DNA of 64,000 bases from Paenibacillus_G elgii_A (GTDB lineage: Bacteria; Bacillota; Bacilli; Paenibacillales; NBRC-103111), in NCBI GenBank assembly GCA_042219835.1, contig JBHJMN010000002.1, forward strand, positions 1 through 64,000. Reading direction: 5' to 3'. The notes under the pieces were generated by a model. That model was given only the letters and a program-made list of their open reading frames with translations, had not been told where the DNA came from and did no database searches. The translations under genes and the position numbers were made by a program. Positions within the stretch are counted from its first letter, which is position 1. Each line of letters opens with the position of its first letter. This document shows positions 36,606-45,583 of this stretch, piece by piece.

Positions 36606-36655
36606 GCAGGGATGCCGTCCGAACGCGTGCGGCAGATCGGAGGTACGGCAGCCGA

Positions 36656-37567
36656 TCACAAAATTTGCTCCCCAAGCAGGGAGCCGATCAATTCGACGGC
36701 GAGCTGTGCCGTCTTCTGTCCCGTATCGAGCGACGGATTCACCTCGACCAACTCGGCGGACGTCACGATTCCTGATTCGTGCAGCAGCTCCAAGGCCAGG
36801 TGCGCTTCCCGGTAGCTGAGCCCGCCTTTCACGGGCGTTCCTGTGCCGGGCGCTTCGACGGGATCAAGGCTGTCGATATCGAAGCTCAGATGTACGCCGT
36901 CCGTGCCTTTGCCCGCCACCTGAAGGGCTTCTTCCATTACGCTGCTCATTCCACGCCGGTCGATGTCGTGCATCGTAAAACAGGTGATGCCCTGCGCCTT
37001 GATGCAGGCTCTCTCCCCCGGATCGAGGTCTCTAACTCCAAGAAGGACCGTATGCTCCGGCCTGATCTTCGGGCTAATGCCTCCGATTCGGGTTAACCGT
37101 TCGTCGCCTTGCCCGAGACTTGCGGCGAGCGACATGCCGTGGATGTTGCCCGAAGGCGTGGTATCGGGCGTGTTCAGATCGGAATGGGCATCGATCCAGA
37201 TCACGCCGAGCCGGCTATAGTGCGAGGCCAGCCCTGCCAGCGTACCGATCGCGATGCTGTGATCGCCACCGAGAACGAGCGGGAAGCTCCCCTGCTGCAC
37301 GATACGGGAGACGCCGGCGGCCAGCGCTTCGTTTACGGCCAGCACGTCGTGAAAATGCTTTAGTGCGGTAAGCGGAAGCGCATCCTGATCGAGCTGCGGC
37401 TCCGGCCAAGTCAAAAGTCCGGCATCGTTCCATTGGACGCCGAGCCGGCTTAATTTTTCAGGCAGACCGGCTTGCATAATAGCCTCCGGTCCGCCGCAGG
37501 CTCCCCGGCGTCCGGCCCCTAAGTCGAAAGGAACGCCGAGAAGTGTGATTGAGTTTGCGCGGGTCAT
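36656..37567 (-). CDS. rocF: Arginase
   Basis: 303 residues. Mn2+-binding motifs GGDHSIAIG, WIDAHSDLNTP and SFDIDSLDP are intact, as are GNIHGM and the final SAELVEVNP. It hydrolyses arginine to ornithine and urea in the cytosol. AAGGAGCTGGACTTC precedes the ATG. It lies 37 bases downstream of rocD on the same strand; together they take arginine to glutamate semialdehyde. Confidence 0.95.
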   Translation of the reverse strand: MTRANSITLLGVPFDLGAGRRGACGGPEAIMQAGLPEKLSRLGVQWNDAGLLTWPEPQLDQDALPLTALKHFHDVLAVNEALAAGVSRIVQQGSFPLVLGGDHSIAIGTLAGLASHYSRLGVIWIDAHSDLNTPDTTPSGNIHGMSLAASLGQGDERLTRIGGISPKIRPEHTVLLGVRDLDPGERACIKAQGITCFTMHDIDRRGMSSVMEEALQVAGKGTDGVHLSFDIDSLDPVEAPGTGTPVKGGLSYREAHLALELLHESGIVTSAELVEVNPSLDTGQKTAQLAVELIGSLLGEQIL

Positions 37568-37604
37568 GAAGTCCAGCTCCTTCTTCTGTGCTTAGTTTAA
37601 GGCT

Positions 37605-38813
37605 CTATGCGCTCTCATGCTGCGGCAGCAGTACTTCTTCGAGCCGCTCCAGCGCCATATCGAGCTCTTCCTTGGCAATGATCAGCGGGGGAGCCAGACG
37701 AATCGTATGCTCATGTGTTTCCTTGCACAGAATTCCGCGCTCTTTGAGCTTTTCGCAGTAAGGCCTTGCCGCCGCCGCCAGCTCGATCCCGATAAACAAC
37801 CCGCGCCCGCGAACCTCACGAACAAGCGGGCTGCGGAGCCGGCGGAGCCGCTCGATCGCATACTCGCCCAGCTCCCGGGAACGCTCGACCAGTCCTTCGG
37901 ACTCGATGACCTCCATCGCGGCGATCGCGACGGCGCAGGCGAGCGGATTGCCGCCGAAGGTCGAACCGTGCGAACCGGGGGAAAGTAGCTCCAGCACCTC
38001 CCGGTCGGCCGCTACGGCAGAGACAGGAAGCACGCCGCCCCCGAGCGCTTTGCCCAGGATATACATATCGGGCACGACCTGTTCCCAGTCGCATGCAAAC
38101 CGTTGGCCGGTCCGCCCGAAGCCGGTCTGAATCTCGTCGGCAATAAATAGCACGTTTCGCTCCTTGCACAGCTGCCAAGCTTTGTGCAAATAGCCTTCCG
38201 GCGGCAGGATAATGCCTGCTTCGCCCTGGATCGGCTCGATGAGAAAAGCGGCCGTATTCGGTGTGATAGCGTTTTCGAGCGCCTGCAAATCGCCGTAAGG
38301 GACAACCGTAAAGCCCGGGGTAAACGGACCGAAGCCCTTCTTGTATTCCGGCGTTGTAGAGAAGGAAGTGACCGCAAGGGTCCGGCCGTGAAAATTGCCT
38401 TCGCAGACAATGATTTCGGCCATCGGCTCCGCTACTTGTTTTCGCTCATAGGCCCAGCGTCTGGCCGCCTTCACCGCCGTTTCCACCGCTTCCGCCCCCG
38501 TGTTCATCGGCAGGATCATCGGCTTGCCCGTCAGTCGCGCCAGCAGTTCGAAGAACGGTCCGATCCGGTCGTTGTGGAACGCCCTGGACGTTAAGGTGAC
38601 CCGCTCGGCCTGGTCCTTCAAGGCCTGGATGATTTTCGGATGCCGATGCCCTTGGTTTAGCGCGGAATAGCTGCTCAGCAGATCAAGATAACGCCTGCCT
38701 TCCGCATCCTCGACCCATACGCCCTCGGCCTTGGAGATGACGATCGGGAGCGGGTTGTAATTGGGAGCGCCATAATGTTCCGCCAAACGAATGAAATCCT
38801 TCGATCCTCCCAT
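37605..38813 (-). CDS. rocD: Ornithine aminotransferase
   Basis: 402 residues, class III PLP aminotransferase. Cofactor lysine in ILGKALGGG, FIADEIQTGFGRTG upstream of it, and NQGHRHPKI, FHGRTLAVTSFS and GSHGSTFGGNPLA as in RocD. It transfers the delta-amino group of ornithine to 2-oxoglutarate. GAGGTG lies seven bases before the ATG. First gene of the rocD-rocF pair. Confidence 0.94.
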   Translation of the reverse strand: MGGSKDFIRLAEHYGAPNYNPLPIVISKAEGVWVEDAEGRRYLDLLSSYSALNQGHRHPKIIQALKDQAERVTLTSRAFHNDRIGPFFELLARLTGKPMILPMNTGAEAVETAVKAARRWAYERKQVAEPMAEIIVCEGNFHGRTLAVTSFSTTPEYKKGFGPFTPGFTVVPYGDLQALENAITPNTAAFLIEPIQGEAGIILPPEGYLHKAWQLCKERNVLFIADEIQTGFGRTGQRFACDWEQVVPDMYILGKALGGGVLPVSAVAADREVLELLSPGSHGSTFGGNPLACAVAIAAMEVIESEGLVERSRELGEYAIERLRRLRSPLVREVRGRGLFIGIELAAAARPYCEKLKERGILCKETHEHTIRLAPPLIIAKEELDMALERLEEVLLPQHESA

Positions 38814-39119
38814 GTTAATTCACCTCGATTTGGTAAATTTGAAATTTTGGATAAACCTGTTTCTATATTATATATTCCATACAGAATCGAACTGTCCTCC
38901 TTTGAATTAGGGATCTCTCCTTTAATTTTTATGGTTTTCAAATATGTACCATAATGATATAATTTTTGATATATTATAAGAATTAAATTCAAATTTCTTT
39001 AAAATACTACAAAATTAGCCGAAATAAGACTCGGCTAATGTAGGAAGTAATGCCTATTTTTTGTCAAAATAAGCGATATTCTCCATTCGAAAAAAATCTG
39101 ACAAAAGGAGCAAAATTGC
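38814..39119. promoter_or_regulatory. AT-rich divergent promoter region between rocD and the locus B operon
   Basis: About 300 bases, much richer in A and T than both flanks, with no gene. A TATAAT at 38958-38963 with TTTTCA 17 bases upstream could start the locus B operon. Several more TATA-like boxes occur on both strands (for example TATTATATATT near 38865), and I cannot choose between them. No RocR or sigma-54 type site was recognised for rocD. Confidence 0.4.
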
Positions 39120-39893
39120 ATGAACACAAAATTGCTGTCCGGCAAAAATATTTTAATCATGGGGGTGGCTAACAATCGAAGTATCGCATGGGCGACCGCC
39201 CAATCGCTGGCCAGAGAAGGCGCCAATCTCATTTTCACTTATGAAAACGAACGGGTCGAAGAACGGGTCAGGAAGCTGACGGAGACATTGCCGGGCTCGT
39301 CCGTTTACCCTTGCAACGTCGGCTCTGACGAAGAAATCGATGCGCTGGGGCTTTTTTTACAAGAAGAGGTCGGTGTTCTTCATGGACTCGTCCACAGCGT
39401 CGCCTTTGCGAAAGGTGAAGATTTGGAAGGGCTGTTCGTGGACACCTCCAGGGAAGGATTCCGGATCGCGCAAGAAATCAGCGCTTATTCGTTAGCAGCC
39501 GTGTCCCGGAGGATCTACCCGTTGATGACCGAGGGGGGCAGCATCGTCACGATGACCTACATCGGAGCTGAGCGGGCGATTAAATATTACAACGTAATGG
39601 GGGTGGCAAAAGCTTCGCTGGAAGCGTCGGTGAGATATCTTTCCAATGATCTGGGACAATTCAATATTCGGGTCAATGCGATTTCTGCCGGTCCGATCCG
39701 GACGTTAGCCGCTTACGGAGTCAAGGATTTTAACACGATGCTGAAAAAGATCGAGGAAATTACACCGCTTCGCAAGTCGACCGATGCCTCCGAGGTGGGG
39801 GATACGGCGCTCTTCTTGCTTTCACCATGGTCAAGAGGTATTACGGGAGAAGTTATTCATGTGGATGCCGGCTACCATATTGCGGGCACTTAG
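39120..39893 (+). CDS. fabI: FabI-type enoyl-ACP reductase in the NRPS operon
   Basis: 257 residues. NAD(P)H site GVANNRSIAWATAQSLAREGA, active-site Tyr147 (MTYIGAE) and Tyr157-x6-Lys164 (YNVMGVAK), and ISAGPIRTLAA identify FabI. It reduces trans-2-enoyl-ACP in the last step of a fatty acid cycle. AAAAGGAG lies nine bases before the ATG. It is the first gene of a run of seven on one strand that ends in the giant NRPS. It could build the lipid tail or act as a spare, insensitive copy protecting the producer; the neighbouring ketosynthase and dehydratase favour the first. Confidence 0.92.
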   Translation: MNTKLLSGKNILIMGVANNRSIAWATAQSLAREGANLIFTYENERVEERVRKLTETLPGSSVYPCNVGSDEEIDALGLFLQEEVGVLHGLVHSVAFAKGEDLEGLFVDTSREGFRIAQEISAYSLAAVSRRIYPLMTEGGSIVTMTYIGAERAIKYYNVMGVAKASLEASVRYLSNDLGQFNIRVNAISAGPIRTLAAYGVKDFNTMLKKIEEITPLRKSTDASEVGDTALFLLSPWSRGITGEVIHVDAGYHIAGT

Positions 39894-39926
39894 GAAAAAA
39901 TTCGGCACGGGGAGGTTTGAAAGCGT

Positions 39927-41405
39927 TTGCTAGCAGCTCAGACAAAAGTCGAAATCGTTACTACTCAAGGCGCATTTACAAAGAATGAGTTTGAAAAGGA
40001 CGTCCTGATGTTCTCTCACATCCTGCGGATGAGAGAAATTACGGAGGGGGACCGGGTTATCCTGAAAGCGGAAAATTCATACTGGTATATCGTATGTTTG
40101 TTTTCCTTGTGCCACCTCGATGTTTCGATCGCGGTGGTTGACGAACAGATGCCGGATCACGAGTTAAGTAAAATTTACCGGGAAATCGGAGCCTGCTGTC
40201 TGATTACCGATGCGCCGTCCGAAATTGAGGGTATTGCCGTATTGCCGATCGAAAGCATGATTGAGGAGAAGGAAGGGTACCGGTCCGGGCCGGGAAAACC
40301 GAATCCTTCCGAGATCACCATCGACCGATGGACTCGCAGACGGGATGCGCTTATCTTGTTCTCTTCCGGTACGACCGGAAAGCCTAAAGGAATTATGAAG
40401 TCCGGAAATTCCTTTATTCACAATATCGAGCTGTCGGTTCAAGCTATGGGCTATCAGCCTGACGACCGGTTGCTTCCGCTCGTTCCGTTTTCCCATTTTT
40501 ACGGAATATCTCTCATTTTTTCATGGTGGTTGACGCAGTGCACCTTGATCGTTTGCAACTACAAAAATCTTTGGAATGTCATATCGAGCATCATGAATGA
40601 AAAAGCGACTGTGGTGGATGCCAATCCGGCGGCATATTACACGTTTCTTCGCATGCTGTCGAGAAAACCCCATCATATGGACCAGATCCGCAATTCAACG
40701 GTCCGCATGTGGTGTGTAGGCGGTTCTCCGCTGACAGACGACCTGTCGGATCGGTTTGCCAAAATATTCAACCAATTTTTGCTCAACGGTTACGGACTTT
40801 CGGAACTGGGCAATGTCACGATGGGGACCTTAGAAAACCCAAAAGGCTGCGGCAAGCCTCTTCCCGGCGTTGAATTGCGTGTCCTCGATCCAAGCGGGGC
40901 GGAGCTGGCGGAGGGGGAAACCGGCGAAATCTGGATACGCACCCCGGGATGTATGGAAGGCTATCTTAACCAGGAAGAGCTTACGCAATCGGTTATAATC
41001 GAGGGCTGGTTCAAAACGGGGGACGTCGGCTTATTACTGGAAGGTAACTTGCATGTCTTGGGAAGAGCCGGCACGCTGGTGAACCGGATGGGGTATATGT
41101 TTTCGCCTGTCTATATCGAAAATCAGATCAGCAGGGTAGGCTACCGGTCTTGCGTCATTGCCCTGGACGACGAGAAAAAAGGCACATTGCTGATTGTTTT
41201 TGTCGAAAACGATACCGGTCGCTCCTTGTCTATGATCCGCAAAACGATTACTCAGCTGCTGCCCACGTATATGTATCCCGACTTGCTGCTGCTGCTGGCG
41301 CAATTTCCTTTAAACCGGAATGGGAAGGTGGACAGGCTGAAGCTCCAATGTCTGGCGAAGGAAAAGATGCATTCCAAAAACGAGGAAGAAGGAAGGGGAT
41401 CCTAG
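39927..41405 (+). CDS. Acyl-adenylating enzyme (ANL superfamily ligase)
   Basis: 492 residues. Adenylate-forming motifs: LILFSSGTTGKPKGIM (about 143-158), NGYGLSELG, GEIWIRTPGCMEGYL, WFKTGDVG and the catalytic lysine in LNRNGKVDRLKL. It should activate a carboxylic acid as an acyl-AMP and transfer it to CoA or to a carrier protein. Start is a TTG at 39927 behind GGGGAGG. It ends one base into the next gene. Substrate unknown; a fatty or short branched acid used as a starter unit is my inference. Confidence 0.85.
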   Translation: MLAAQTKVEIVTTQGAFTKNEFEKDVLMFSHILRMREITEGDRVILKAENSYWYIVCLFSLCHLDVSIAVVDEQMPDHELSKIYREIGACCLITDAPSEIEGIAVLPIESMIEEKEGYRSGPGKPNPSEITIDRWTRRRDALILFSSGTTGKPKGIMKSGNSFIHNIELSVQAMGYQPDDRLLPLVPFSHFYGISLIFSWWLTQCTLIVCNYKNLWNVISSIMNEKATVVDANPAAYYTFLRMLSRKPHHMDQIRNSTVRMWCVGGSPLTDDLSDRFAKIFNQFLLNGYGLSELGNVTMGTLENPKGCGKPLPGVELRVLDPSGAELAEGETGEIWIRTPGCMEGYLNQEELTQSVIIEGWFKTGDVGLLLEGNLHVLGRAGTLVNRMGYMFSPVYIENQISRVGYRSCVIALDDEKKGTLLIVFVENDTGRSLSMIRKTITQLLPTYMYPDLLLLLAQFPLNRNGKVDRLKLQCLAKEKMHSKNEEEGRGS

Positions 41406-42628
41406 TGAGCACAAATCTGGAAACTATGCACAATTCTATGGTTCATGAGCGGTTTGAACGCCTAATGAAATGCGTCGATTATTTAAAGATGCACCGGAAA
41501 GAAGTTTTGGACATCCTATCCAATATTTCTTCATTCCGGGCGGCTAATGCAGAAATTGACTCGACCATTCAAGCTTTGCAGGGAGCAATGCGGGAAGTTG
41601 AAACCTATAAACCGACGTGGCAAAACCTGATATCGGTGTTTATGCCCTCCAACGTCATCTTATATTCTTATGCGCTGTATTTGCTCATCCCCTCGCTGTA
41701 TGTGCGAAGGGTCGAATTCAGAGCTTCTTCGCATGTCGCGGAATATGTCGCTTTGCTGCATGACAAGCTTGAGCCTGTTCATCAATTGCCAATACATAAC
41801 CTCAAGGTCAGCCAAAAAGTTTTTCTCGAAAATTCGGTCAAGCATGCTGATATTGTCGTTTTCACAGGCAGCTACTCCAATGCCGAACAAATCAAGAAAC
41901 AGATCGGCAAAGAGCAGCTATACATCTTCTTCGGGCAAGGGCTTAATCCGTTCATCATCGGACCCGACGCCGATTTGTCGCTGGCAAGCGACGATGTTAT
42001 TCGCATGAGATTGTTTAATTCAGGGCAGGACTGCCTGGGACCGGATATTATATTAACCCACCGAAGCATCGCCGAAATATTTAAAGAGCTGCTTCTGGCA
42101 AAGGTAAAGGCGCTTGTTTTCGGAGCGAATGACGACCCGAACGCCAACTACTCGCCTATCTTTTACAAGGATTCGCTGACGGCCATGTCGGAGTATTTGA
42201 ACCGCAACGACAAGTATATTATGTATGGCGGCAGCATCGATTTCCGCACGAAAAAGATGGAGCCAACGATTCTGTACAGCGACATGGAGGACGATATCGA
42301 GATCACCGAATACTTCTCTCCCGTATTCAATGTGGTAACTTATTTGAATGACGAGCAGCTTATTAAACGAATCGGATCCAGCTATTTTAGCGAGCGCGCG
42401 ATGGGCTGCAGTCTGTACGGCTCCGAGCATCTGGCCGACCTGCTGCGGAGAAAGCATACGCTTACCGTAAATCAAACGCTGGAAGACGTCGAGCAAGGAA
42501 ATAAAGCGTTCGGCGGGTATGGCACGATGTCGAACTATATTTTTTACGATATGCAGCTGGTTTCAAAACCGATTTTGATTTCAGAGGTTGTTGCCGAATT
42601 TATTTCCGAAAAGAGGATCGACGTATGA
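41405..42628 (+). CDS. Aldehyde-dehydrogenase-fold protein, possible acyl-thioester reductase
   Basis: 407 residues, shorter than usual aldehyde dehydrogenases (about 480-500). The catalytic Cys motif is clear (RLFNSGQDCLGPDII, Cys210). The usual ELGGKNP element, which carries the general-base Glu, reads FGQGLNP here. CoA-acylating and acyl-thioester-reducing relatives also lack that Glu, so reduction of an acyl thioester to an aldehyde is plausible. Start is a GTG sharing one base with the previous stop and preceded by GGAAGGGG; the frame is open upstream but overlaps the ligase. It overlaps the ThDP gene by four bases. Confidence 0.75.
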   Translation: MSTNLETMHNSMVHERFERLMKCVDYLKMHRKEVLDILSNISSFRAANAEIDSTIQALQGAMREVETYKPTWQNLISVFMPSNVILYSYALYLLIPSLYVRRVEFRASSHVAEYVALLHDKLEPVHQLPIHNLKVSQKVFLENSVKHADIVVFTGSYSNAEQIKKQIGKEQLYIFFGQGLNPFIIGPDADLSLASDDVIRMRLFNSGQDCLGPDIILTHRSIAEIFKELLLAKVKALVFGANDDPNANYSPIFYKDSLTAMSEYLNRNDKYIMYGGSIDFRTKKMEPTILYSDMEDDIEITEYFSPVFNVVTYLNDEQLIKRIGSSYFSERAMGCSLYGSEHLADLLRRKHTLTVNQTLEDVEQGNKAFGGYGTMSNYIFYDMQLVSKPILISEVVAEFISEKRIDV

Positions 42629-44301
42629 AAACGAGTATGGCTACCTGGGATGCCATCATCGGTTATATCCGCTCCCTGGGGGTGGAGCGCATATTCGGAT
42701 TGCCGAGCGACGATTTGAAAATATTGCATTCCCTTCCGGCGTCCGGCATTCGCTTGATGATCTGCAAGGACCAAAGAAACAGCTTGTTTATGGCGTCCGG
42801 CTATGCGCTGGCATCCAATCGGCTCGCGGTATGCGTCGTAGGGAAGGGGCCGGCTCTGACCAACGCGATCACAGGGCTGCTTGAAGCGCAAAGCTTGGGA
42901 GTGCCCTTGCTGCTGATTGCGCTTGGGACGAATAGCGAAAAGACAGGAACAAGGGCTTTTCAGGAAACGGATCAAATGGCCTTGGTCAAGCCTCTGGTCA
43001 AATGGGCGTATCGGGTCGAGCATCCGGACCGGCTGATATGGGCGCTGGAGAAAGCGGCGTTTTTAGCCGTCCATGGCAGCAAGGGACCGGTGTATATCGA
43101 ATTGCCGGAGCAGCTTATCGATCAAGAGGCAACGGTACAGCTTCCGTTTCCGGGCCTGGATATAATATCGTGCGTGCCTTCCTATAACGAGCTGGAATCC
43201 GCTTGGAACATCATACGGTCGTCCCGTAAGCCGATAATTTTGGTCGGGGGAGGCATGAAGCCGGGAATAAAGGGTTCCATCGAATCGCTGGCCGCAAAAT
43301 GGGGAGCGGCAGTGTTCACTACGGCATCGGGAAGGGGAGCCGTAGACGAAGACCACCCCTTGTTTTGCGGAGTAGCGGGTCTCTACACAGACAAAAGCAT
43401 GAGAAGCATCTGGCAAAATGCGGACGTTGTCCTGACGCTCGGCAGCCGTTTGGAAGAGACGGTGACGTTTGAATGGGAGGGCTGGCTTGATCAGACGCCG
43501 GTTATTCAAGTCAATGTCGCCATGGAAGATTTCTCGCATCTGTACCGGGGAGTCAAAATACTCGGAGACGGTTATGCGTCCGTCACTTATTGGATGTCGC
43601 AGGATCGGCCGCCCGACGAAGAGTGGCTTGCCCACATCGCTTCCTGCAAGCAAGAAGCGTTCCGAAGCATGGAAGCTCATCTCGAACGATTGAAGGGAGC
43701 TCCGTCGATTCACGTGGCGGAGGTGCTGCGCGCCATCCAAACCGAATTTCCGGACAATTGCATCGTCGTGCAGGAAAACGGTTTGCAGGATATGTGGTCT
43801 TATTTTTACCCGTATTACCGGTTTACGGGGGATAGCCTCTCCATCGTTCCAAGCGACCAGACGAGCTTGGGATTCGGCGCAGCCGCAGCTGTGGGAGCCG
43901 GGGCGGCCGATCATCGTCCGGTTGTGGCTTTAGTGGGGGACGGAGCCTTTAACCTGTTCAAATCCGATCTGTCCACAGCCGTTCAATATCGCATCCCGAT
44001 CCTTTATATCGTGCTGAATAACGGGGGCTACGGGTGGCTGCAGTATCAATTGAACCAGCAGAACCTCGAAGGCTTCCGCTTCACCTCGGAGAAGCCTATG
44101 GATAATATGGATACGATGCAGCATGAATTTGTCGAATATGTTGCGATTTCGAAGAAAGAAGAGTTAGTCGATACGCTGCGGCTGGCATTCTCCCGGTACC
44201 AGGCGAACAAACTTGTCATCGTGAACGTTGCGGTGTCCCTGGAAGACGTGCACGAGAAGATTCAGCATATTTACGGAGACTTTCCGGTATACGACAAATA
44301 A
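42625..44301 (+). CDS. Thiamine-diphosphate-dependent enzyme, acetolactate-synthase-like
   Basis: 558 residues with the three domains of the acetohydroxyacid synthase/benzaldehyde lyase group. The ThDP-Mg site is intact: GDGAFN ... NN with 24 residues between. RAFQETDQMALVKPLVKWAYRV matches the group, as does GPVYIELPEQL. The activating Glu that is nearly universal (HEQ) is Asp49 here (KDQ). Such enzymes decarboxylate 2-oxo acids and may join the fragment to an aldehyde to give an acyloin. With the aldehyde-forming gene next door, joining of a fatty aldehyde is possible. ATGA overlap with the preceding gene. Confidence 0.85.
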   Translation: MKTSMATWDAIIGYIRSLGVERIFGLPSDDLKILHSLPASGIRLMICKDQRNSLFMASGYALASNRLAVCVVGKGPALTNAITGLLEAQSLGVPLLLIALGTNSEKTGTRAFQETDQMALVKPLVKWAYRVEHPDRLIWALEKAAFLAVHGSKGPVYIELPEQLIDQEATVQLPFPGLDIISCVPSYNELESAWNIIRSSRKPIILVGGGMKPGIKGSIESLAAKWGAAVFTTASGRGAVDEDHPLFCGVAGLYTDKSMRSIWQNADVVLTLGSRLEETVTFEWEGWLDQTPVIQVNVAMEDFSHLYRGVKILGDGYASVTYWMSQDRPPDEEWLAHIASCKQEAFRSMEAHLERLKGAPSIHVAEVLRAIQTEFPDNCIVVQENGLQDMWSYFYPYYRFTGDSLSIVPSDQTSLGFGAAAAVGAGAADHRPVVALVGDGAFNLFKSDLSTAVQYRIPILYIVLNNGGYGWLQYQLNQQNLEGFRFTSEKPMDNMDTMQHEFVEYVAISKKEELVDTLRLAFSRYQANKLVIVNVAVSLEDVHEKIQHIYGDFPVYDK

Positions 44302-44336
44302 ATACGACCAAATCATAGCAAAAGGTGGGAGCAGCT

Positions 44337-45581
44337 TTGAAAAGACGCGTAGTGGTAACGGGACAAGGGGTAATTAGTCCAGTAGGGCTGAATGTGGATG
44401 ATTTTTGGACCTCGCTGATCGAGGGGAAGAGCGGAATAGGCCCCATTACCCTTTTTGATACCAAAGATATACCGACAAAAATTGGAGCTCAGGTCAACAA
44501 TTTTGATCCGCTGCAATATATGAGTAAAAAAGACGCGAATAAAATGGCGCAATTTTCCCAGTTTGCTTTGGCGGCCGCCTTGCAGGCGGTGGAACAGTCG
44601 AAGCTGCGCATCGACGAGAAGCTTGCGCCCCGGGTCGGAGTTGTCGTCGGATCGGGGGCGGGTGGGCTCGATGTCGTGGAAGAAAGCTTTCACCGGTTCA
44701 TCGAGAGCGGTCCCAAGCGGGTAAGTCCATATTATGTATCGTCCATGATGATCAATTCCGCATCCGGAGAAATCGCGATCGCTTTAGGAGCGAAAGGGCC
44801 GTCCTTTGCCGTCGTAACCGCATGCGCCACCGGCAGCAATGCGATAGGAGAGGCTATGCGGACGATCCAGTACGGTACCGCCGATGTCATGATTGCAGGC
44901 GGGTCAGAAGCCAATTTCAGCCTTCTGGACATGTCGTCGTTTTCGAATATTCACGCTTTATCCAGACGCAACGACCAGCCCCAACAAGCGAGCCGTCCCT
45001 TTGACCGCAATCGTGACGGTTTTGTCATCGGCGGCGGCGCCGGCGTGGTGGTGCTGGAGGAGCTGGAGCATGCGCTCAACCGGGGCGCCGTCATTTTGGC
45101 GGAAGTGGTAGGGTATGGATGTACGACGGACGCCTACCACATTACCGCACCGAACCCTACGGGACACGGCCCTGCGGAAGCGATTCGCATCGCTCTTCGG
45201 GACGGAGGGCTCTCTCCTCAGGACATTAATTATATTAATGCGCACGGGACAAGCACTCCTTTTAACGATCAGATGGAATTGAACGCCATCAAAGCCGTGT
45301 TTGGCGAATATGCGCCCCGTATTCCAATCAGCTCGATCAAATCGATAACGGGGCATTTAATGGGGGGCGCTGGAAGTGCCGAGTTTATCGCCACCGTCCA
45401 AAGCATGCTTCACAACAAAGTGCCGCCGACGTTAAATTGCGACGATCCGGAAGACATCGAGCTAAACTTCGTGCCTCACGTCTTCCAAGAGCACGAAGTA
45501 AATACAGCCATAAGCAATTCCTTCGGTTTCGGCGGTCATAACGTTTGTCTGGCGGTAAGAAAATGGCGGGGAGAAGCGTAG
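44337..45581 (+). CDS. FabF-type 3-oxoacyl-ACP synthase
   Basis: 414 residues. The catalytic triad is complete: Cys163 in TACATGSN, His in INAHGTST and His in SITGHLMGGAG, with the accompanying Lys in SSIKS. It condenses malonyl-ACP with an acyl primer. TTG 44337 is chosen as start since AAAGGTGG lies at the right distance and the protein then starts KRRVVVTG, as FabF proteins do; the GTG at 44325 lies inside that site. Two bases separate its stop from the dehydratase. Confidence 0.9.
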   Translation: MKRRVVVTGQGVISPVGLNVDDFWTSLIEGKSGIGPITLFDTKDIPTKIGAQVNNFDPLQYMSKKDANKMAQFSQFALAAALQAVEQSKLRIDEKLAPRVGVVVGSGAGGLDVVEESFHRFIESGPKRVSPYYVSSMMINSASGEIAIALGAKGPSFAVVTACATGSNAIGEAMRTIQYGTADVMIAGGSEANFSLLDMSSFSNIHALSRRNDQPQQASRPFDRNRDGFVIGGGAGVVVLEELEHALNRGAVILAEVVGYGCTTDAYHITAPNPTGHGPAEAIRIALRDGGLSPQDINYINAHGTSTPFNDQMELNAIKAVFGEYAPRIPISSIKSITGHLMGGAGSAEFIATVQSMLHNKVPPTLNCDDPEDIELNFVPHVFQEHEVNTAISNSFGFGGHNVCLAVRKWRGEA

Positions 45582-45583
45582 GC

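Noticed and set aside
41150..41404. Upstream extension of the ALDH-like gene to an ATG at 41150
   Set aside because: It would overlap 255 bases of the ligase gene; the GTG at 41405 has a good ribosome site and couples to the ligase stop.
41405..42628. Calling this gene LuxC
   Set aside because: The catalytic Cys motif fits the whole ALDH superfamily; I saw nothing specific to LuxC, so only the fold and a possible thioester role are claimed.
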